Positions 8,591 through 17,558 of a stretch of 64,000 nucleotides of DNA are shown piece by piece. The translations under genes were made by a program, and so were the position numbers. How positions within the stretch are numbered: the stretch's first letter is position 1; each line of letters starts with the position of its first letter. The stretch is from Desulfobacteraceae bacterium (GTDB lineage: Bacteria; Desulfobacterota; Desulfobacteria; Desulfobacterales; Desulfosarcinaceae), in contig JABDIN010000033.1 of assembly GCA_013003715.1 (NCBI GenBank), positions 97,626-161,625 of the forward strand, read 5' to 3'. The notes below the pieces were generated by a model. The model did not search any database, was not told the origin of the DNA, and was given only the letters and a program-made list of their open reading frames with translations.

Positions 8591-8797
8591 GTCTGAAATG
8601 AGTTTTTTCGGCGGCGTGGTGTCTAATGCATTGACAGCGAGCGGACATCCCATTGGCTATCGGGGTGGCGCAGGGCGGGTGTTCCGGCCGCACCAGCAAT
8701 AACAAACACTATCTATGATATCATAAATAATTTATTAAATCAAAATGTTAGGGCGTTTTTTAGCCTCTATTGGTATAAAAAAATCCGGATAACTTAG

Positions 8798-9373
8798 ATG
8801 CCTTGGGATGAACCGACACTGGTGGCAGGTCTGCAAAGCGGAGACGAAGCGGCGTATCGGGAATTAATACGGTGCTATCGGGACAAATTGTACCGCATTG
8901 CATATGGCATCACCCTGGACGAGGAAGAAAGCCGCGATATCATCCAGGATGTTTTTCTGCTGGTTTTCCGGAAGATCAGCAAATTCAAAGGGGAGTCGAA
9001 ATTGACTACCTGGCTGCACCGTATCACCGTCAATCAATGCCTGAACCTGAAGCGCCGCTGGAAGCGACGATTTCGGCGGTTTCACCATTCCATTGAAACT
9101 GATGACGCGGGAGAGTCTTTGTTGCCAGAATCTGAGGACTACCAGGCTGAGACGCTGTACCGCCGGAAAGAAGTGGAGGAGGCCTACCGGAATGCGCTCC
9201 GGACATTGCCTGAAGAAGCCCGCATCGTCTATGTGCTCAAGGAGATCGAAGGGCTGACGTATGAGGAGATCGGTCGGGCTCTTGGTATACTAAAAGGCAC
9301 CGTGAGTTCGCGGCTGTTCCATGCGCGCCGGTGCCTGAAAGTAGCGCTGGAACCATACAGGAGAATAAAATGA
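8798..9373 (+). CDS. ECF-type RNA polymerase sigma factor
   Basis: 191 residues. Region 2 (LYRIAYGITLDEEESRDIIQDVFLLVFRKI, with the DIIQDVF helix that binds core polymerase and the -10 element) is followed by a short basic linker. Region 4 reads EIEGLTYEEIGRALGILKGTVSSRLFHARRCL, the helix-turn-helix that contacts the -35. The protein belongs to the RpoE-like ECF group. Its stop overlaps the start of the anti-sigma gene, the usual arrangement for a partner-regulated ECF factor. Confidence 0.92.
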   Translation: MPWDEPTLVAGLQSGDEAAYRELIRCYRDKLYRIAYGITLDEEESRDIIQDVFLLVFRKISKFKGESKLTTWLHRITVNQCLNLKRRWKRRFRRFHHSIETDDAGESLLPESEDYQAETLYRRKEVEEAYRNALRTLPEEARIVYVLKEIEGLTYEEIGRALGILKGTVSSRLFHARRCLKVALEPYRRIK

Positions 9374-9891
9374 AAACGTCATCCATTTCCAACCCGTCCT
9401 GTTCCACCAGGCAGCTCAGCCGTTTCCTCGATGATGAAATGTCTGAACCGGAACGGCAGGCCGTTGAAAATCACCTCAACCATTGTCCCGATTGCCGTTG
9501 TGTCCTGGAATCGTACCGGCTCCTTGGCCGGGTGGCCCGCCGGCAGGCGGACCGCGCCAGGGTCTCGGTGGATTTGGATAGCGTGGAAGATCAGGTGCTT
9601 TCCCACATCAACCGCCACCGCGGCAATACATCCGGTTGGCGGAAATGGTGGCCGCCCGGCCGGTTCCATATACCGATATATGCCGTGGCAGCTGCAGTGG
9701 CTTGCTTCCTGATCATTTTACCGTTTTCCTTTCAGGATAACGGTCACGCCCCCAGCGCCATTATTAATTCTTTTACAGGGTCAGTGACTTCTGTTATGTT
9801 CTATGAAACACCAAATACTCATCAGACCATCATCTGGTTCAATGAGGAATCAAATCCCAGTGGAGAACCCAATGCCGGCGAGAATACATAA
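9370..9891 (+). CDS. Zinc-finger (zf-HC2) anti-sigma factor
   Basis: 173 residues. The N-terminus carries the anti-sigma zinc-binding motif (VENHLNHCPDCRCVL: His followed by CxxC). One membrane helix (YAVAAAVACFLIILPFSF, about residues 103-120) follows, then a periplasmic tail of about 50 residues. The layout is that of a membrane-tethered anti-sigma that holds the ECF factor until an envelope signal arrives. The ATG at 9370 overlaps the sigma stop (ATGA), which is why it is preferred over an upstream in-frame start. The downstream exported protein overlaps it by 20 bp. Confidence 0.85.
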   Translation: MKTSSISNPSCSTRQLSRFLDDEMSEPERQAVENHLNHCPDCRCVLESYRLLGRVARRQADRARVSVDLDSVEDQVLSHINRHRGNTSGWRKWWPPGRFHIPIYAVAAAVACFLIILPFSFQDNGHAPSAIINSFTGSVTSVMFYETPNTHQTIIWFNEESNPSGEPNAGENT

Positions 9892-10321
9892 GCTTTTCCT
9901 GGCGATAGCCGTGGTCATGGCACTGATGTCCGGACCGGTTTTGGCGAGCCAAAAGGTCAATATCGGTATCAAGACCATCCTGGCATCCGATAAAGCGGAA
10001 TTTGTCGATCCCCAGTTAAAGGGGCTGATCAAAGAGTTGCGAACCGTATTCCGGTTCACTTCTTATCGCATGCTCGGACAGGACAATCTGACCATCGAGG
10101 TCGGAAAAACCGGTACGGTGCGTTTACCCGGCGGCCGGGTCCTCGAAGTGACACCCATCGGTATCCAGGGAAAGCGTTCCGAATTGGAATTAAGTATTCT
10201 CAAGAAAAAACGACGGATTTTCAATACCCGCATCAAACTCCTCAATGGCGGTGTTCTCACCGTGGGCGGCCCGCGCCACGACAATGGGTTTTTATTGTTC
10301 AATATTACCGGTCGATTTTAG
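9872..10321 (+). CDS. Exported protein of the ECF sigma operon, unknown function
   Basis: 149 residues with a clear signal peptide (hydrophobic core LFLAIAVVMALMSGPVLA, cleavage after LAS). The mature part is beta-rich, and the family is not recognised. The pattern (KGLIKELRTVFRFTSYRML, VRLPGGRVLEVTPIGIQG, LNGGVLTVGGPRHDNGFLLFNIT) repeats strand-turn units. The ATG at 9872 lies inside the end of the anti-sigma gene, with GGAG 9 bases before it, so the three genes form one coupled operon. It may help sense or respond to the envelope stress handled by the sigma/anti-sigma pair. Confidence 0.7.
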   Translation: MPARIHKLFLAIAVVMALMSGPVLASQKVNIGIKTILASDKAEFVDPQLKGLIKELRTVFRFTSYRMLGQDNLTIEVGKTGTVRLPGGRVLEVTPIGIQGKRSELELSILKKKRRIFNTRIKLLNGGVLTVGGPRHDNGFLLFNITGRF

Positions 10322-10486
10322 ACGATGGTCCATTCAAGGGGCTGTCGGCTTCACATCCCTTCTGCCTGAAAAATCTATGTAATTTCATATAGTTATTAAT
10401 CTTATTATCTTTTTGTCTTTTTTTGTGAGTTTTCACTGTTTTCCGGTGTCTAAGCAAGTGTAGGAAAAACCAAAAGGAGGCGAATT

Positions 10487-10945
10487 ATGCAAATCAGACG
10501 ATTTTGTTTCAGACTGCTCATCAGCGGCGTATTTATTATATTAATCAGCACCAATGCCTGGGCCGGCAGGGAGCAGCGGGCCCGTTGGGAAGGGGTGGCC
10601 ATCGGCGTGGCCGCCACACTGGTGGGCCAGGCAATTCTGGACCACCATCATGGCGGTTATCACCAGCCGGCAACGGTGCGCGTGAATGTTGGTCCCCGTC
10701 ACCGGGGACCCGGCCGCCGGCACTATCCGCCACCGCCGAGGCCCCAACGCGGCCACTGGGAAGTCCGAAAGGTCTGGGTACCGCCGGTGTGTGAAAAGGT
10801 CTGGAATCCCGGCCACTACAATCGTCGCGGTCATTGGGTGCCGGGCCATTGGATTACCGTGGAATCGGCGCCGGGGTATTGGAAGAAAGAACGGATCTGG
10901 ATAGCCAGCTACATCAATCATTCCCGCCGGGCCGAGCGTTACTGA
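10487..10945 (+). CDS. Exported His/Pro/Trp-rich protein with GHW repeats
   Basis: 152 residues behind a signal peptide (core LLISGVFIILISTNAWA). A glycine-zipper-like stretch (GVAIGVAATLVGQAIL) is followed by HHHGGYH and a Pro/Arg-rich region. Next comes a series of short repeats: RGHWEVRKVWVPP, WNPGHYNRRGHWVPGHW, APGYWKKERIW. These resemble the YXWGXW/GHW repeats of small periplasmic or outer-surface proteins. An AAAGGAGG ribosome site precedes the ATG at 10487. Metal binding through the His-rich stretch is possible. It follows the ECF operon and could be one of its targets. Confidence 0.7.
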   Translation: MQIRRFCFRLLISGVFIILISTNAWAGREQRARWEGVAIGVAATLVGQAILDHHHGGYHQPATVRVNVGPRHRGPGRRHYPPPPRPQRGHWEVRKVWVPPVCEKVWNPGHYNRRGHWVPGHWITVESAPGYWKKERIWIASYINHSRRAERY

Positions 10946-10976
10946 TGACAGTCTTCGCCCCCGCTTTCCACATTGT

Positions 10977-11010
10977 CAGGCAACCCCGGCATGCTGCCAT
11001 GGGTTGCCTG
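10977..11010 (+). terminator. Strong hairpin after the GHW-repeat gene
   Basis: A perfect 10-bp stem, CAGGCAACCC with GGGTTGCCTG, closes a 14-base loop 32 bases after the stop codon. There is no T-run behind it, so it could be a processed 3' end or a weak terminator. Confidence 0.45.
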
Positions 11011-11179
11011 AACGACCGGGAATCGTATCATGCAAGCCCAAGGAAAGAGCCGTTTGGATGAATTGAAATTACGGCGTTTTGTCCTTCAGACACCTTCCTG
11101 ACATTTTCACTTTAAAAAAGACTGTTCACGATCCACGCTAAATCCACCGCCGTCGCCCTGTCACCCGTATTTTCCATCC

Positions 11180-11207
11180 TTGACATGGCAGTCATGGGTA
11201 CTATATT
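11180..11207 (+). promoter_or_regulatory. Promoter of the met operon
   Basis: TTGACA (11180-11185), a 16-base spacer and TATATT (11202-11207) form a near-consensus sigma-70 promoter. Transcription would begin near 11214, just ahead of the SAM riboswitch. Confidence 0.7.
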
Positions 11208-11233
11208 TGAAATTACTTCATTTTAACAAATAA

Positions 11234-11346
11234 TCATGCAGAGCGGCGCGAGGGATCTGGCCCGATGACCGTCCGGCAACCTGACACCAAAAGGTGCCAA
11301 TTCCAGCCCGAACAGGGAACATGTGGTCCTGAAGGCAAATGGATGT
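11234..11346 (+). ncRNA. SAM-I (S-box) riboswitch aptamer
   Basis: The conserved S-box core is present in order: GAGGGA, then GGCCCGATGA, CCGGCAACC, the P3 hairpin ACACC-AAAA-GGTG, the strand GCCAATTCC, and a P4 hairpin (CCCGAACAGGG). It lies between a promoter and an intrinsic terminator, 5' of metY-metX-metW, where SAM binding would lower transcription of methionine synthesis genes. The exact P1 borders are estimated. Confidence 0.88.
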
Positions 11347-11350
11347 CGAG

Positions 11351-11372
11351 CCTCTCCGCGTGAGAGGTTTTT
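11351..11372 (+). terminator. Riboswitch expression-platform terminator
   Basis: The hairpin CCTCTC-CGCGT-GAGAGG is followed by TTTTT, directly after the SAM aptamer and 66 bases before the metY start codon. Its position fits transcriptional control by termination when SAM is bound. Confidence 0.8.
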
Positions 11373-11437
11373 CTATTCTGCGTGGTGCGAAGATCAAAAC
11401 ATGTTCGGTTCAATCTGATACATTAAGGAGAACGATT

Positions 11438-12736
11438 ATGGAAGATACTAAGCAAGGATTTGCAACCCAGGCGATTCACACCGGCTACTTTCCGGACAAA
11501 ACCACCCATTCAAGAGCCGTACCCCTCTATCAAACAACATCCTATACCTTTGATGATACGGCTCACGCCGCGGATCTATTCGGATTGCGCCAATTCGGCA
11601 ATATTTATACGCGAATCATGAATCCCACCACCGACGTCCTGGAACAGCGTATTGCCGCGCTGGAGGGGGGTAAGGCCGCCTTGGCGACGGCATCCGGTCA
11701 AGCCGCGGAAACCCTGGCCATTCTGACCCTGGCCAAAGCCGGAGATGAAATTGTGTCGTCCACGGATCTTTACGGGGGCACGGTCAGCCTGTTTCACCAC
11801 ACGTTGTCGAGATTCGGCATTACCACCAAATTTGTACCGCCCCATGATCTGGAAGCCTGGCGGGACGCTATCACCGATCGGACACGCGCCTTTTTCATCG
11901 AAGGGTTGGGAAATCCCAAACTTGATCTCATCGATTTCGAGCCCATTGCCAAACTCGGCCGTGAACACGGTATTCCGCTGATCGTGGATAATACCGTCAC
12001 CACTCCCTATTTATTGCGCCCTTTTGAATTCGGGGCGGCCATCGTTGTTCATTCCGCCACCAAATTTATCGGCGGTCACGGCACCTCCATCGGCGGACTG
12101 CTGGTGGACGGGGGAAATTTTGACTGGGTCGGGTCCGGCCGGTTTACCGAATTCAACGATCCCGACCCGGCGTACCATGGTCTCAAATTTGTCGATGCCT
12201 TCGGGGATCTGGCTTTCATCCTTCGTGCCCGAGTGTTGGGGCTGAGGGATATGGGAGCGGCAATGAGCCCGTTCAACGCGTGGACATTTCTCCAGGGGTT
12301 GGAGAGTTTGCACTTGCGAATGGAGCGCCATAGCGAAAACGGTCTGGCCGTTGCCCGTTTTCTGGAGGCACACAATTGTGTTTCCTGGGTAAGATACCCC
12401 GGCCTGGAATCGTCCAAAACCTATCATTTGAAAGAAAAGTATCTGCCCGACGGGCAGGGTGCGCTGGTGGGCTTCGGTATCAAGGGCGGCCGTGAATCCG
12501 CCGTTAAATTTATCGAGAGCCTGAAGTTGTTTTCTCATCTGGCCAACATCGGCGATACCAAAAGCCTGGTCATCCACCCAGCCTCCACGACTCACGAGCA
12601 ATTGTCCGAGGAAGAGCAAACGGCTGCCGGCGTCACCCCCGACTTTATCCGGTTGAGTGTCGGCATTGAAGATGTGAAGGATATTATCGCCGATCTGGAC
12701 CAGGCGTTGACGACCGGTGTGGGCTGCAGTCTTTAA
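11438..12736 (+). CDS. metY: O-acetylhomoserine aminocarboxypropyltransferase (sulfhydrylase)
   Basis: 432 residues of the Cys/Met-metabolism PLP family. It makes homocysteine from O-acetylhomoserine and sulfide, a sensible route in a sulfide-producing organism. Visible are [11 protein letters not shown] at the N-terminus, [12 protein letters not shown], the YTRIMNPT substrate loop, [16 protein letters not shown], and the PLP lysine in [13 protein letters not shown]. The long insertion typical of MetY relative to MetB is also present. The ATG at 11438 has AAGGAG 8 bases before it, preferred over an upstream frame start inside the riboswitch. It is first in the SAM-controlled met operon. Confidence 0.95.
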   Translation: MEDTKQGFATQAIHTGYFPDKTTHSRAVPLYQTTSYTFDDTAHAADLFGLRQFGNIYTRIMNPTTDVLEQRIAALEGGKAALATASGQAAETLAILTLAKAGDEIVSSTDLYGGTVSLFHHTLSRFGITTKFVPPHDLEAWRDAITDRTRAFFIEGLGNPKLDLIDFEPIAKLGREHGIPLIVDNTVTTPYLLRPFEFGAAIVVHSATKFIGGHGTSIGGLLVDGGNFDWVGSGRFTEFNDPDPAYHGLKFVDAFGDLAFILRARVLGLRDMGAAMSPFNAWTFLQGLESLHLRMERHSENGLAVARFLEAHNCVSWVRYPGLESSKTYHLKEKYLPDGQGALVGFGIKGGRESAVKFIESLKLFSHLANIGDTKSLVIHPASTTHEQLSEEEQTAAGVTPDFIRLSVGIEDVKDIIADLDQALTTGVGCSL

Positions 12737-12786
12737 CAGGAAACGCTGTTGGTGGACATGGACCTGTTTCGGAGCTGAGTAAGTAA

Positions 12787-13938
12787 ATGGATCGAAAATC
12801 CGTGGGATTGGTTCAATCCCATACGTATACCTTTGCTGATGCCGATGAACCGCTGGTATTGGAATCGGGAAAGACCCTGGCGCCCGTGGCGGTGGCCTAT
12901 GAAACCTATGGCTCTCCCAATGCGGATCGCTCCAATGCCGTCCTGATCTGTCATGCCCTGTCGGGCGACGCCCATGCGGCCGGGTACCACCATCCCCATG
13001 ACAAGCATCTGGGGTGGTGGGACGGCATGATCGGGCCCGGCAAGGCGTTTGATACCGACAGGTATTGGGTGATTTGCTCCAATGCCATTGGCGGGTGCAA
13101 GGGAACCACCGGCCCGGCCTCGATTCATCCCAAGACCGGCAAGGCCCATGGCTTGGATTTTCCCATCGTCACCATACGGGATATGGTGGATGTTCAGCAG
13201 CGATTGATCACGCACCTGGGAATCGAACGTCTTTACAGTGTGGCGGGCGGCTCCATGGGCGGATTCCAGGTACTGGAATGGGCCTTGCGATATCCGGAAA
13301 AAGTGCGTTCGGCCATTTGCCTTGCCTCTTCCGCCCGTCTCTCAGCCCAGGGAATTGCCTTCAATGCGGTTGGACGCAATGCCATCACCAAGGATTCGGC
13401 ATGGGCTGAAGGCCATTATGAAGGGGACGGCCCGGAAAATGGTCTGGCCATTGCCCGAATGGTGGGCCACATCACCTACCTGTCCGAATTGCTCATGGAT
13501 TCCAAGTTCGGCCGCCGGCTCCAGTCCGCAGATCGGCTCAGTTATGACTTTTCCACCGAATTTGCCGTGGAATCCTACCTCAATCATAAAGGTAATGCAT
13601 TCAAACGCCGGTTTGACGCCAACAGCTATTTGTATATGACCAAGGCCATGGATTATTTTGATATCGAGCGGTCATATGGCCCTTTGAACAGGGCGTTTGC
13701 CGACATACAGGCACGTTTCATGATCGTGGCCTACAGCACGGACTGGCTTTTCCCGTCCGCACAATCAAAGGCCCTGGTACATGCACTCCTGGCCTGCAAC
13801 AAGGATGTATCGTTCATTGAGGTCGATTCACCCTATGGGCACGATGCGTTTTTGGTGGAGGAGGACCGCCTCGCACAGATCATGGCCGCCTTTCTTTCCG
13901 GTGGTGAAAAAGCAGATGTACTCGGGGGGCATTCGTGA
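12787..13938 (+). CDS. metX: Homoserine O-acetyltransferase
   Basis: 383 residues of the alpha/beta-hydrolase MetX family, which acetylates homoserine with acetyl-CoA. The nucleophile elbow is GGSMGGFQVLEW near residue 155. The oxyanion region reads CHALSGDAHAAG, the acid residue lies in AYSTDWLFP, and the catalytic His in YGHDAF near the end. WDGMIGPGKAFDT and IGGCKGTTGP are typical of MetX. It supplies the substrate for MetY. The stop overlaps the metW start (TGATG). Confidence 0.95.
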   Translation: MDRKSVGLVQSHTYTFADADEPLVLESGKTLAPVAVAYETYGSPNADRSNAVLICHALSGDAHAAGYHHPHDKHLGWWDGMIGPGKAFDTDRYWVICSNAIGGCKGTTGPASIHPKTGKAHGLDFPIVTIRDMVDVQQRLITHLGIERLYSVAGGSMGGFQVLEWALRYPEKVRSAICLASSARLSAQGIAFNAVGRNAITKDSAWAEGHYEGDGPENGLAIARMVGHITYLSELLMDSKFGRRLQSADRLSYDFSTEFAVESYLNHKGNAFKRRFDANSYLYMTKAMDYFDIERSYGPLNRAFADIQARFMIVAYSTDWLFPSAQSKALVHALLACNKDVSFIEVDSPYGHDAFLVEEDRLAQIMAAFLSGGEKADVLGGHS

Positions 13939-14567
13939 TGAACGAGCACTATGTGGATCGGCTCAGCCGAACGGACCGTGATCTTATCATTTCCAATGTG
14001 CCGGACGGTTCAAGGGTTCTTGACCTGGGCTGTGGGGATTGCGGCCTGCTCGTGGAATTGGCAAAAAAGAAGAAAATTCAGGGCGTGGGGCTGGATATTG
14101 ATGGTGATTTGCTGACAAAAGGATTGGCATACGGACTTTCCGTATACCATGGAAACCTCGATGACGGTCTCCCGGGGTTTCCGGATCAGTCCTTTGATTA
14201 TGTGATTATCAATCAAACTTTGCAAGTGGTGAAAAATCCGTTATTAGTGTTGCAGGAAACCCTCCGGATCGGCCGTTTCGCCATTGTCGGGTTCCCCAAC
14301 TTTGGACACTGGCGCCTGCGCTGGGGGCTGTTTCTCGGTGGGAGGGCGCCCAAGTCCCATGCGCTGCCGTTCGAGTGGTATGACACTCCCAATATCCGCG
14401 TACTGACCGTCACGGATTTCCGGGATTATTGCCGCCGGGAACAGATCCATGTGGTCCGGGATGCTTATCTCATCGGTTCACGGTGGCATAAAGCGAGCCG
14501 GCGATTTTCGGCCAATATCATGGCCCAGGCCGCCATGTTCGTGATTACCCGTTCCGGCACCATATAA
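13938..14567 (+). CDS. metW: MetW methionine biosynthesis protein
   Basis: 209 residues of the MetW family, a class I methyltransferase fold that accompanies MetX in many proteobacteria and supports its activity. The SAM-site pattern is RVLDLGCGDCGLLVELA. GVGLDID, NQTLQVVKNP and VGFPNFGHWRLRWGL are diagnostic of MetW. The ATG at 13938 overlaps the metX stop, showing translational coupling. Confidence 0.95.
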   Translation: MNEHYVDRLSRTDRDLIISNVPDGSRVLDLGCGDCGLLVELAKKKKIQGVGLDIDGDLLTKGLAYGLSVYHGNLDDGLPGFPDQSFDYVIINQTLQVVKNPLLVLQETLRIGRFAIVGFPNFGHWRLRWGLFLGGRAPKSHALPFEWYDTPNIRVLTVTDFRDYCRREQIHVVRDAYLIGSRWHKASRRFSANIMAQAAMFVITRSGTI

Positions 14568-14681
14568 AATATGGCGAGGTGCCGGAATCTTCACGCATGC
14601 CGTAAAACAGAAATCTGTGAAACGCCGGGAAAGCATAATTATTAATTTACTGAAAACGTACTATTGTCAGGAGCAAACAAC

Positions 14682-15251
14682 ATGCTGAAAGCCTCAAGTT
14701 TACGCAAAGGTCAAGTCGTCAGTATAAACGGTCAGGCCTTTCAGGCCAAACAGATCGACACCCAGACACCATCCGCCCGGGGCGCCAATACATTGTACCG
14801 CGTGCGCTTCACGGCCATACCCGCGGGCCAGAACCTGGAGCAGACATACAAAGGTAATGACACGCTTGAAGAAATGGTGCTGGAGCGCCGCCCGGTCAAC
14901 TATTTATACAGTGATCCGGATGCCTATCACTTCATGGATACCGAGAATTATGAACAATACAGCCTGTTTGCGGAGCAGTTGGAAGAGCAGCGCGATTGGC
15001 TGACCGAGAATATGGAAGGTATCACCGCTCTCATGCTCGACGGTCAGGTGGTAACCATTGAATTGCCCACGGCCATTGAAATGGAAATCGTGGAAACCGC
15101 CCCGGTGATCAAAGGCGCCACCGCCACCAACCGCAACAAGCCGGCCACCCTCACCAACGGCCGTGTCGTCCTGGTACCCGAGTATCTTTGCACCGGTGAA
15201 CGCATCCGCGTCAACACCGACACCGGAAAATTCATGGCCAGGGCTAAATAA
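14682..15251 (+). CDS. efpL: EF-P-like translation factor EfpL (YeiP type)
   Basis: 189 residues in three beta-barrel domains as in elongation factor P. The domain I loop reads TPSARGANTLYRVRF, matching the SPTARGAATLYKMRF loop that separates YeiP/EfpL from true EF-P. The ending (VETAPVIKGATATNRNKPATL, then VPEYLCTGERIRVNT) is the shared domain II-III signature. EfpL helps ribosomes through difficult peptide bonds. The ATG at 14682 has GGAG 8 bases upstream, preferred over the frame start at 14664. It is 114 bp after metW and may be transcribed alone. Confidence 0.9.
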   Translation: MLKASSLRKGQVVSINGQAFQAKQIDTQTPSARGANTLYRVRFTAIPAGQNLEQTYKGNDTLEEMVLERRPVNYLYSDPDAYHFMDTENYEQYSLFAEQLEEQRDWLTENMEGITALMLDGQVVTIELPTAIEMEIVETAPVIKGATATNRNKPATLTNGRVVLVPEYLCTGERIRVNTDTGKFMARAK

Positions 15252-15665
15252 CGTGGGTTAACGGAGTCGACGATTGCTGGACAATGATCGGGTAAAAGGC
15301 GTTGTCGTTCATTTTCAGATGCAAAATTTTAACGTCCCATAGTCTCCCTATCATCAGATCCCTATGGTGTTGAATGGCAGGCCAGTTGCTTTAAGAAAAT
15401 ATCGATATTCCGGGGAAGAATTTCCAGATATTCTTCTGACAAGGTATATTGGAGTAGAATGCTGCGAGTTGGAAAAAGCTTCCCATATCAGGAATATAAA
15501 CAATTTTATTACGTCCATACTTGGAAAGTCCGCTACATGCCGATAACAGTTACAGGTGTAATTTGACAGAAGCCACACAATATCCTTCAGGTTCCAGCCA
15601 TTGAGTTAAGAGATTTTCATTTCAGTGATACACGTCATTTTTTAATCCTCTTTTCAAACAGGCGT
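15252..15665. other. Intergenic region, no supported gene
   Basis: The 414 bases between efpL and the convergent ArsR-type gene hold a 60-codon frame (15364-15546, plus) without ribosome site or recognisable motif. The composition is more AT-rich than around it, and no strong hairpin with a T-run was seen. Confidence 0.5.
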
Positions 15666-16247
15666 TCAGATTATGGATTTGTCTTCCACTCGCCAATAAA
15701 GCCCTCCGCCATCCTCTCTTTCCATCATCTTATTCATAATAAACTCACGCCGAAGTGTGGCAACATCAGGATGATGTTTAGCAATAATGCCGTTGACTTC
15801 CTTTTCCGAGTATTTAACACCTATATCAAATTTGTTTATCAACCATTTCAGGATGACCTCCCGCTTCTTGCGGCCGGCAGGAATGGCCTTGAGCTGTTCG
15901 CCATCCAGAAAGGCTTTGAATATCTTGTGCTCCCAGGCATCAGAACTGACATTTTCAGTTAAGGCGGCCATCTGTCTGGGGGTGAACCGGTCTTTATTCA
16001 TCTGCTCTAGTGCTTTACTATTCAGATGATACAGATGGGTATTTCCATCAACATGCATTTGCACCAACTCGAGTTCTTTCAGCTTTGCCAAGTGGTGGGA
16101 TACTGTAGGTGCTTTCAGATTGAGCAGCACCGACAACTCTTCCACACTGCGTTCCTGATCTGCCAGGATACCCAATATTTTTAGACGGTTTTCATTGGCT
16201 AAACATTTAAAAAAATTGAGAAGGGCTTGAAACTCTTCCTCACTCAT
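15666..16247 (-). CDS. ArsR-family regulator with C-terminal DUF2087
   Basis: 193 residues. The N-terminal winged helix reads FFKCLANENRLKILGILAD, then VEELSVLLNLKAPTVSHHLAKLKELELV, a standard ArsR/SmtB fold. The C-terminal 75 residues (LKAIPAGRKKREVILKWLINKF, KYSEKEVNGIIAKHHPDVATLRREFI, GGGLYWRV) are DUF2087, a companion domain of unknown ligand. No cysteine metal site of the ArsR type is visible. A long palindrome lies 7-54 bases upstream of the start, so autoregulation is likely. The likely downstream target on the other side is a decayed ferredoxin gene. Confidence 0.88.
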   Translation of the reverse strand: MSEEEFQALLNFFKCLANENRLKILGILADQERSVEELSVLLNLKAPTVSHHLAKLKELELVQMHVDGNTHLYHLNSKALEQMNKDRFTPRQMAALTENVSSDAWEHKIFKAFLDGEQLKAIPAGRKKREVILKWLINKFDIGVKYSEKEVNGIIAKHHPDVATLRREFIMNKMMEREDGGGLYWRVEDKSII

Positions 16248-16253
16248 GGCATA

Positions 16254-16301
16254 CCACCTATTTCGATTAAAATCTAATTAGAATTTAATCGAAATAGGTG
16301 G
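16254..16301. promoter_or_regulatory. 48-bp operator-like palindrome upstream of the ArsR/DUF2087 gene
   Basis: Arms of 18 bp (CCACCTATTTCGATTAAA at 16254-16271 and its exact reverse complement at 16284-16301) flank a centre containing the 10-bp palindrome TCTAATTAGA. It begins 7 bases from the start codon of the regulator. An extended or double operator is the simplest reading. Confidence 0.7.
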
Positions 16302-16395
16302 TCGCAGTCAAGAGAAATTTCGTCATCCAATTCAGGTTTTCAAATTAGGACAATCTTAACATGGTGACTTTTCAGAAATACCAATTCGACATGCG

Positions 16396-17216
16396 TTATT
16401 CATCACGTCCATAACTTCTGTAGTTTTTTTGCAGCGATACGGCTTTTGTGGGGCATGTGGGTACACATACACCGCATCCGATGCAGCGGTTAAGGTCAAG
16501 CGAGGATTGCTTCTTTTTCGCGGATACACTTGCCGCTCCGACTTGGCAGCGTTTTTCACAATTACCGCATCCATCGCATGCATCCGTATCTACGACAGCA
16601 TAAAAATTTGAAGCCCAAAAATCCACTGGTTTAGGTAAATTTTTCTGCATACCGATCATTCCGCGGCAGCATCCGCAACATGAACAAATGAACTCGGCCT
16701 TTTCCGTATTGGATGGTTGAAGAGCCAATCCCTGAATATACTTACATTATGTTGCGGTTGGATACTTTTTGCAATCGGAATGGTACGCATCTGCGGAAGT
16801 TTTGTACTAAGAAATTCTATTCCAAATTTTTTGTCCAATATATAATCATCAAAATTTCTTATGAACTCCGGCGTAAGTTTGCCGAGCTGATATTCGTACA
16901 TCCCCACAACAAGGGGGGCATTACAATAAAGTCTTTTGCCGCCTTTAATTTTTATTTCAATCCCTCCTTTTTCTTCAGTGCGGCCAAGTAGCTCTGCTAA
17001 TTTGTCTGGCGATTCAACTATATGCCCGGCTCTTTCAAATACCGTTTCAAGCGGTTCGGGTTTGTAGGTCAAACACGTTGCGATTTCAGCCTCTTGGGAT
17101 GTAAAAATGTGCTTTAGAATTCTTATCTCGGAACCTGACTTTGTGGCGGGAAAGCCTACTGCCTGACTGTCTAAATGACGTTGAAGTTTGATATAGACAT
17201 GTTCACTTTTTTCCAT
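16396..17216 (-). pseudogene. 4Fe-4S ferredoxin-domain protein, internally deleted and frameshifted
   Basis: The N-terminal piece (MEKSEHVYIKLQRHLDSQAV...NAPLVVGMYEYQLGKLT...FGIEFLSTKLPQMRTIPIAKS) runs from 17216 to about 16740. The C-terminal piece (LALQPSNTEKAEFICSCCGC, then CDGCGNCEKRCQ and CIGCGVCVPTCP) continues in a different frame down to 16396. In intact family members roughly 80-100 residues with an additional cysteine region lie between these pieces; here they are missing. The N-terminal frame overruns to a stop at 16656. The gene is therefore disrupted by a deletion near 16735 that shifts the frame. GAGG precedes the ATG at 17216. Confidence 0.75.
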
Positions 17217-17315
17217 ATTATACCTCTTTTTTTGGGAACTACAGGTCAGTGCGCCTTTGTCAGGAAGTTGCCCAACGACAAGCTCACCTGGATTGAGGGC
17301 CGCAGTTCGTTGGGA

Positions 17316-17531
17316 TCAAGTTCGGCGATATATAGTTTTTCTATGTCCAACTTTAATAATCCAAACTGTAAGTTCTTTATCTTGTATGGAAGAGACAATG
17401 CGATAATGGCCTTGCCGGATACGGTAAAGTTTATGGCCAGTGAGTTTTTCTCAGCCTGTCGGGCGAGGATCGTCTCCAAGGATCTTAATACGAGAAAGGA
17501 TTTCTTCAATTCGTGGTCTGAAACCTTTCAT
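17316..17531 (-). pseudogene. RelE/ParE-like toxin with an in-frame TGA
   Basis: Read on the minus strand from an ATG at 17531 (AAGGAG just upstream), the frame gives MKGFRPRIEEILSRIKILGD, then DPRPTG, a TGA at 17451-17453, then EKLTGHKLYRIRQGHYRIVS and a WIIKVGHRKTIYR ending. This is the RelE-type pattern (DPRP.G..KL.G..YRIR.G.YR...), with TGA where many relatives have Cys or Ser. The N-terminus is about 15-20 residues shorter than usual, and no antitoxin gene is adjacent. It lies 27 bases downstream of the phosphodiesterase gene. Decay is the likeliest explanation. Confidence 0.65.
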
Positions 17532-17558
17532 GATGGCCCGCTCCTTTTGTGGATCACA

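Noticed and set aside
15364..15546. 60-codon frame between efpL and the ArsR-type gene
   Set aside because: No start context or motif; opposite-strand frame of equal length also present.
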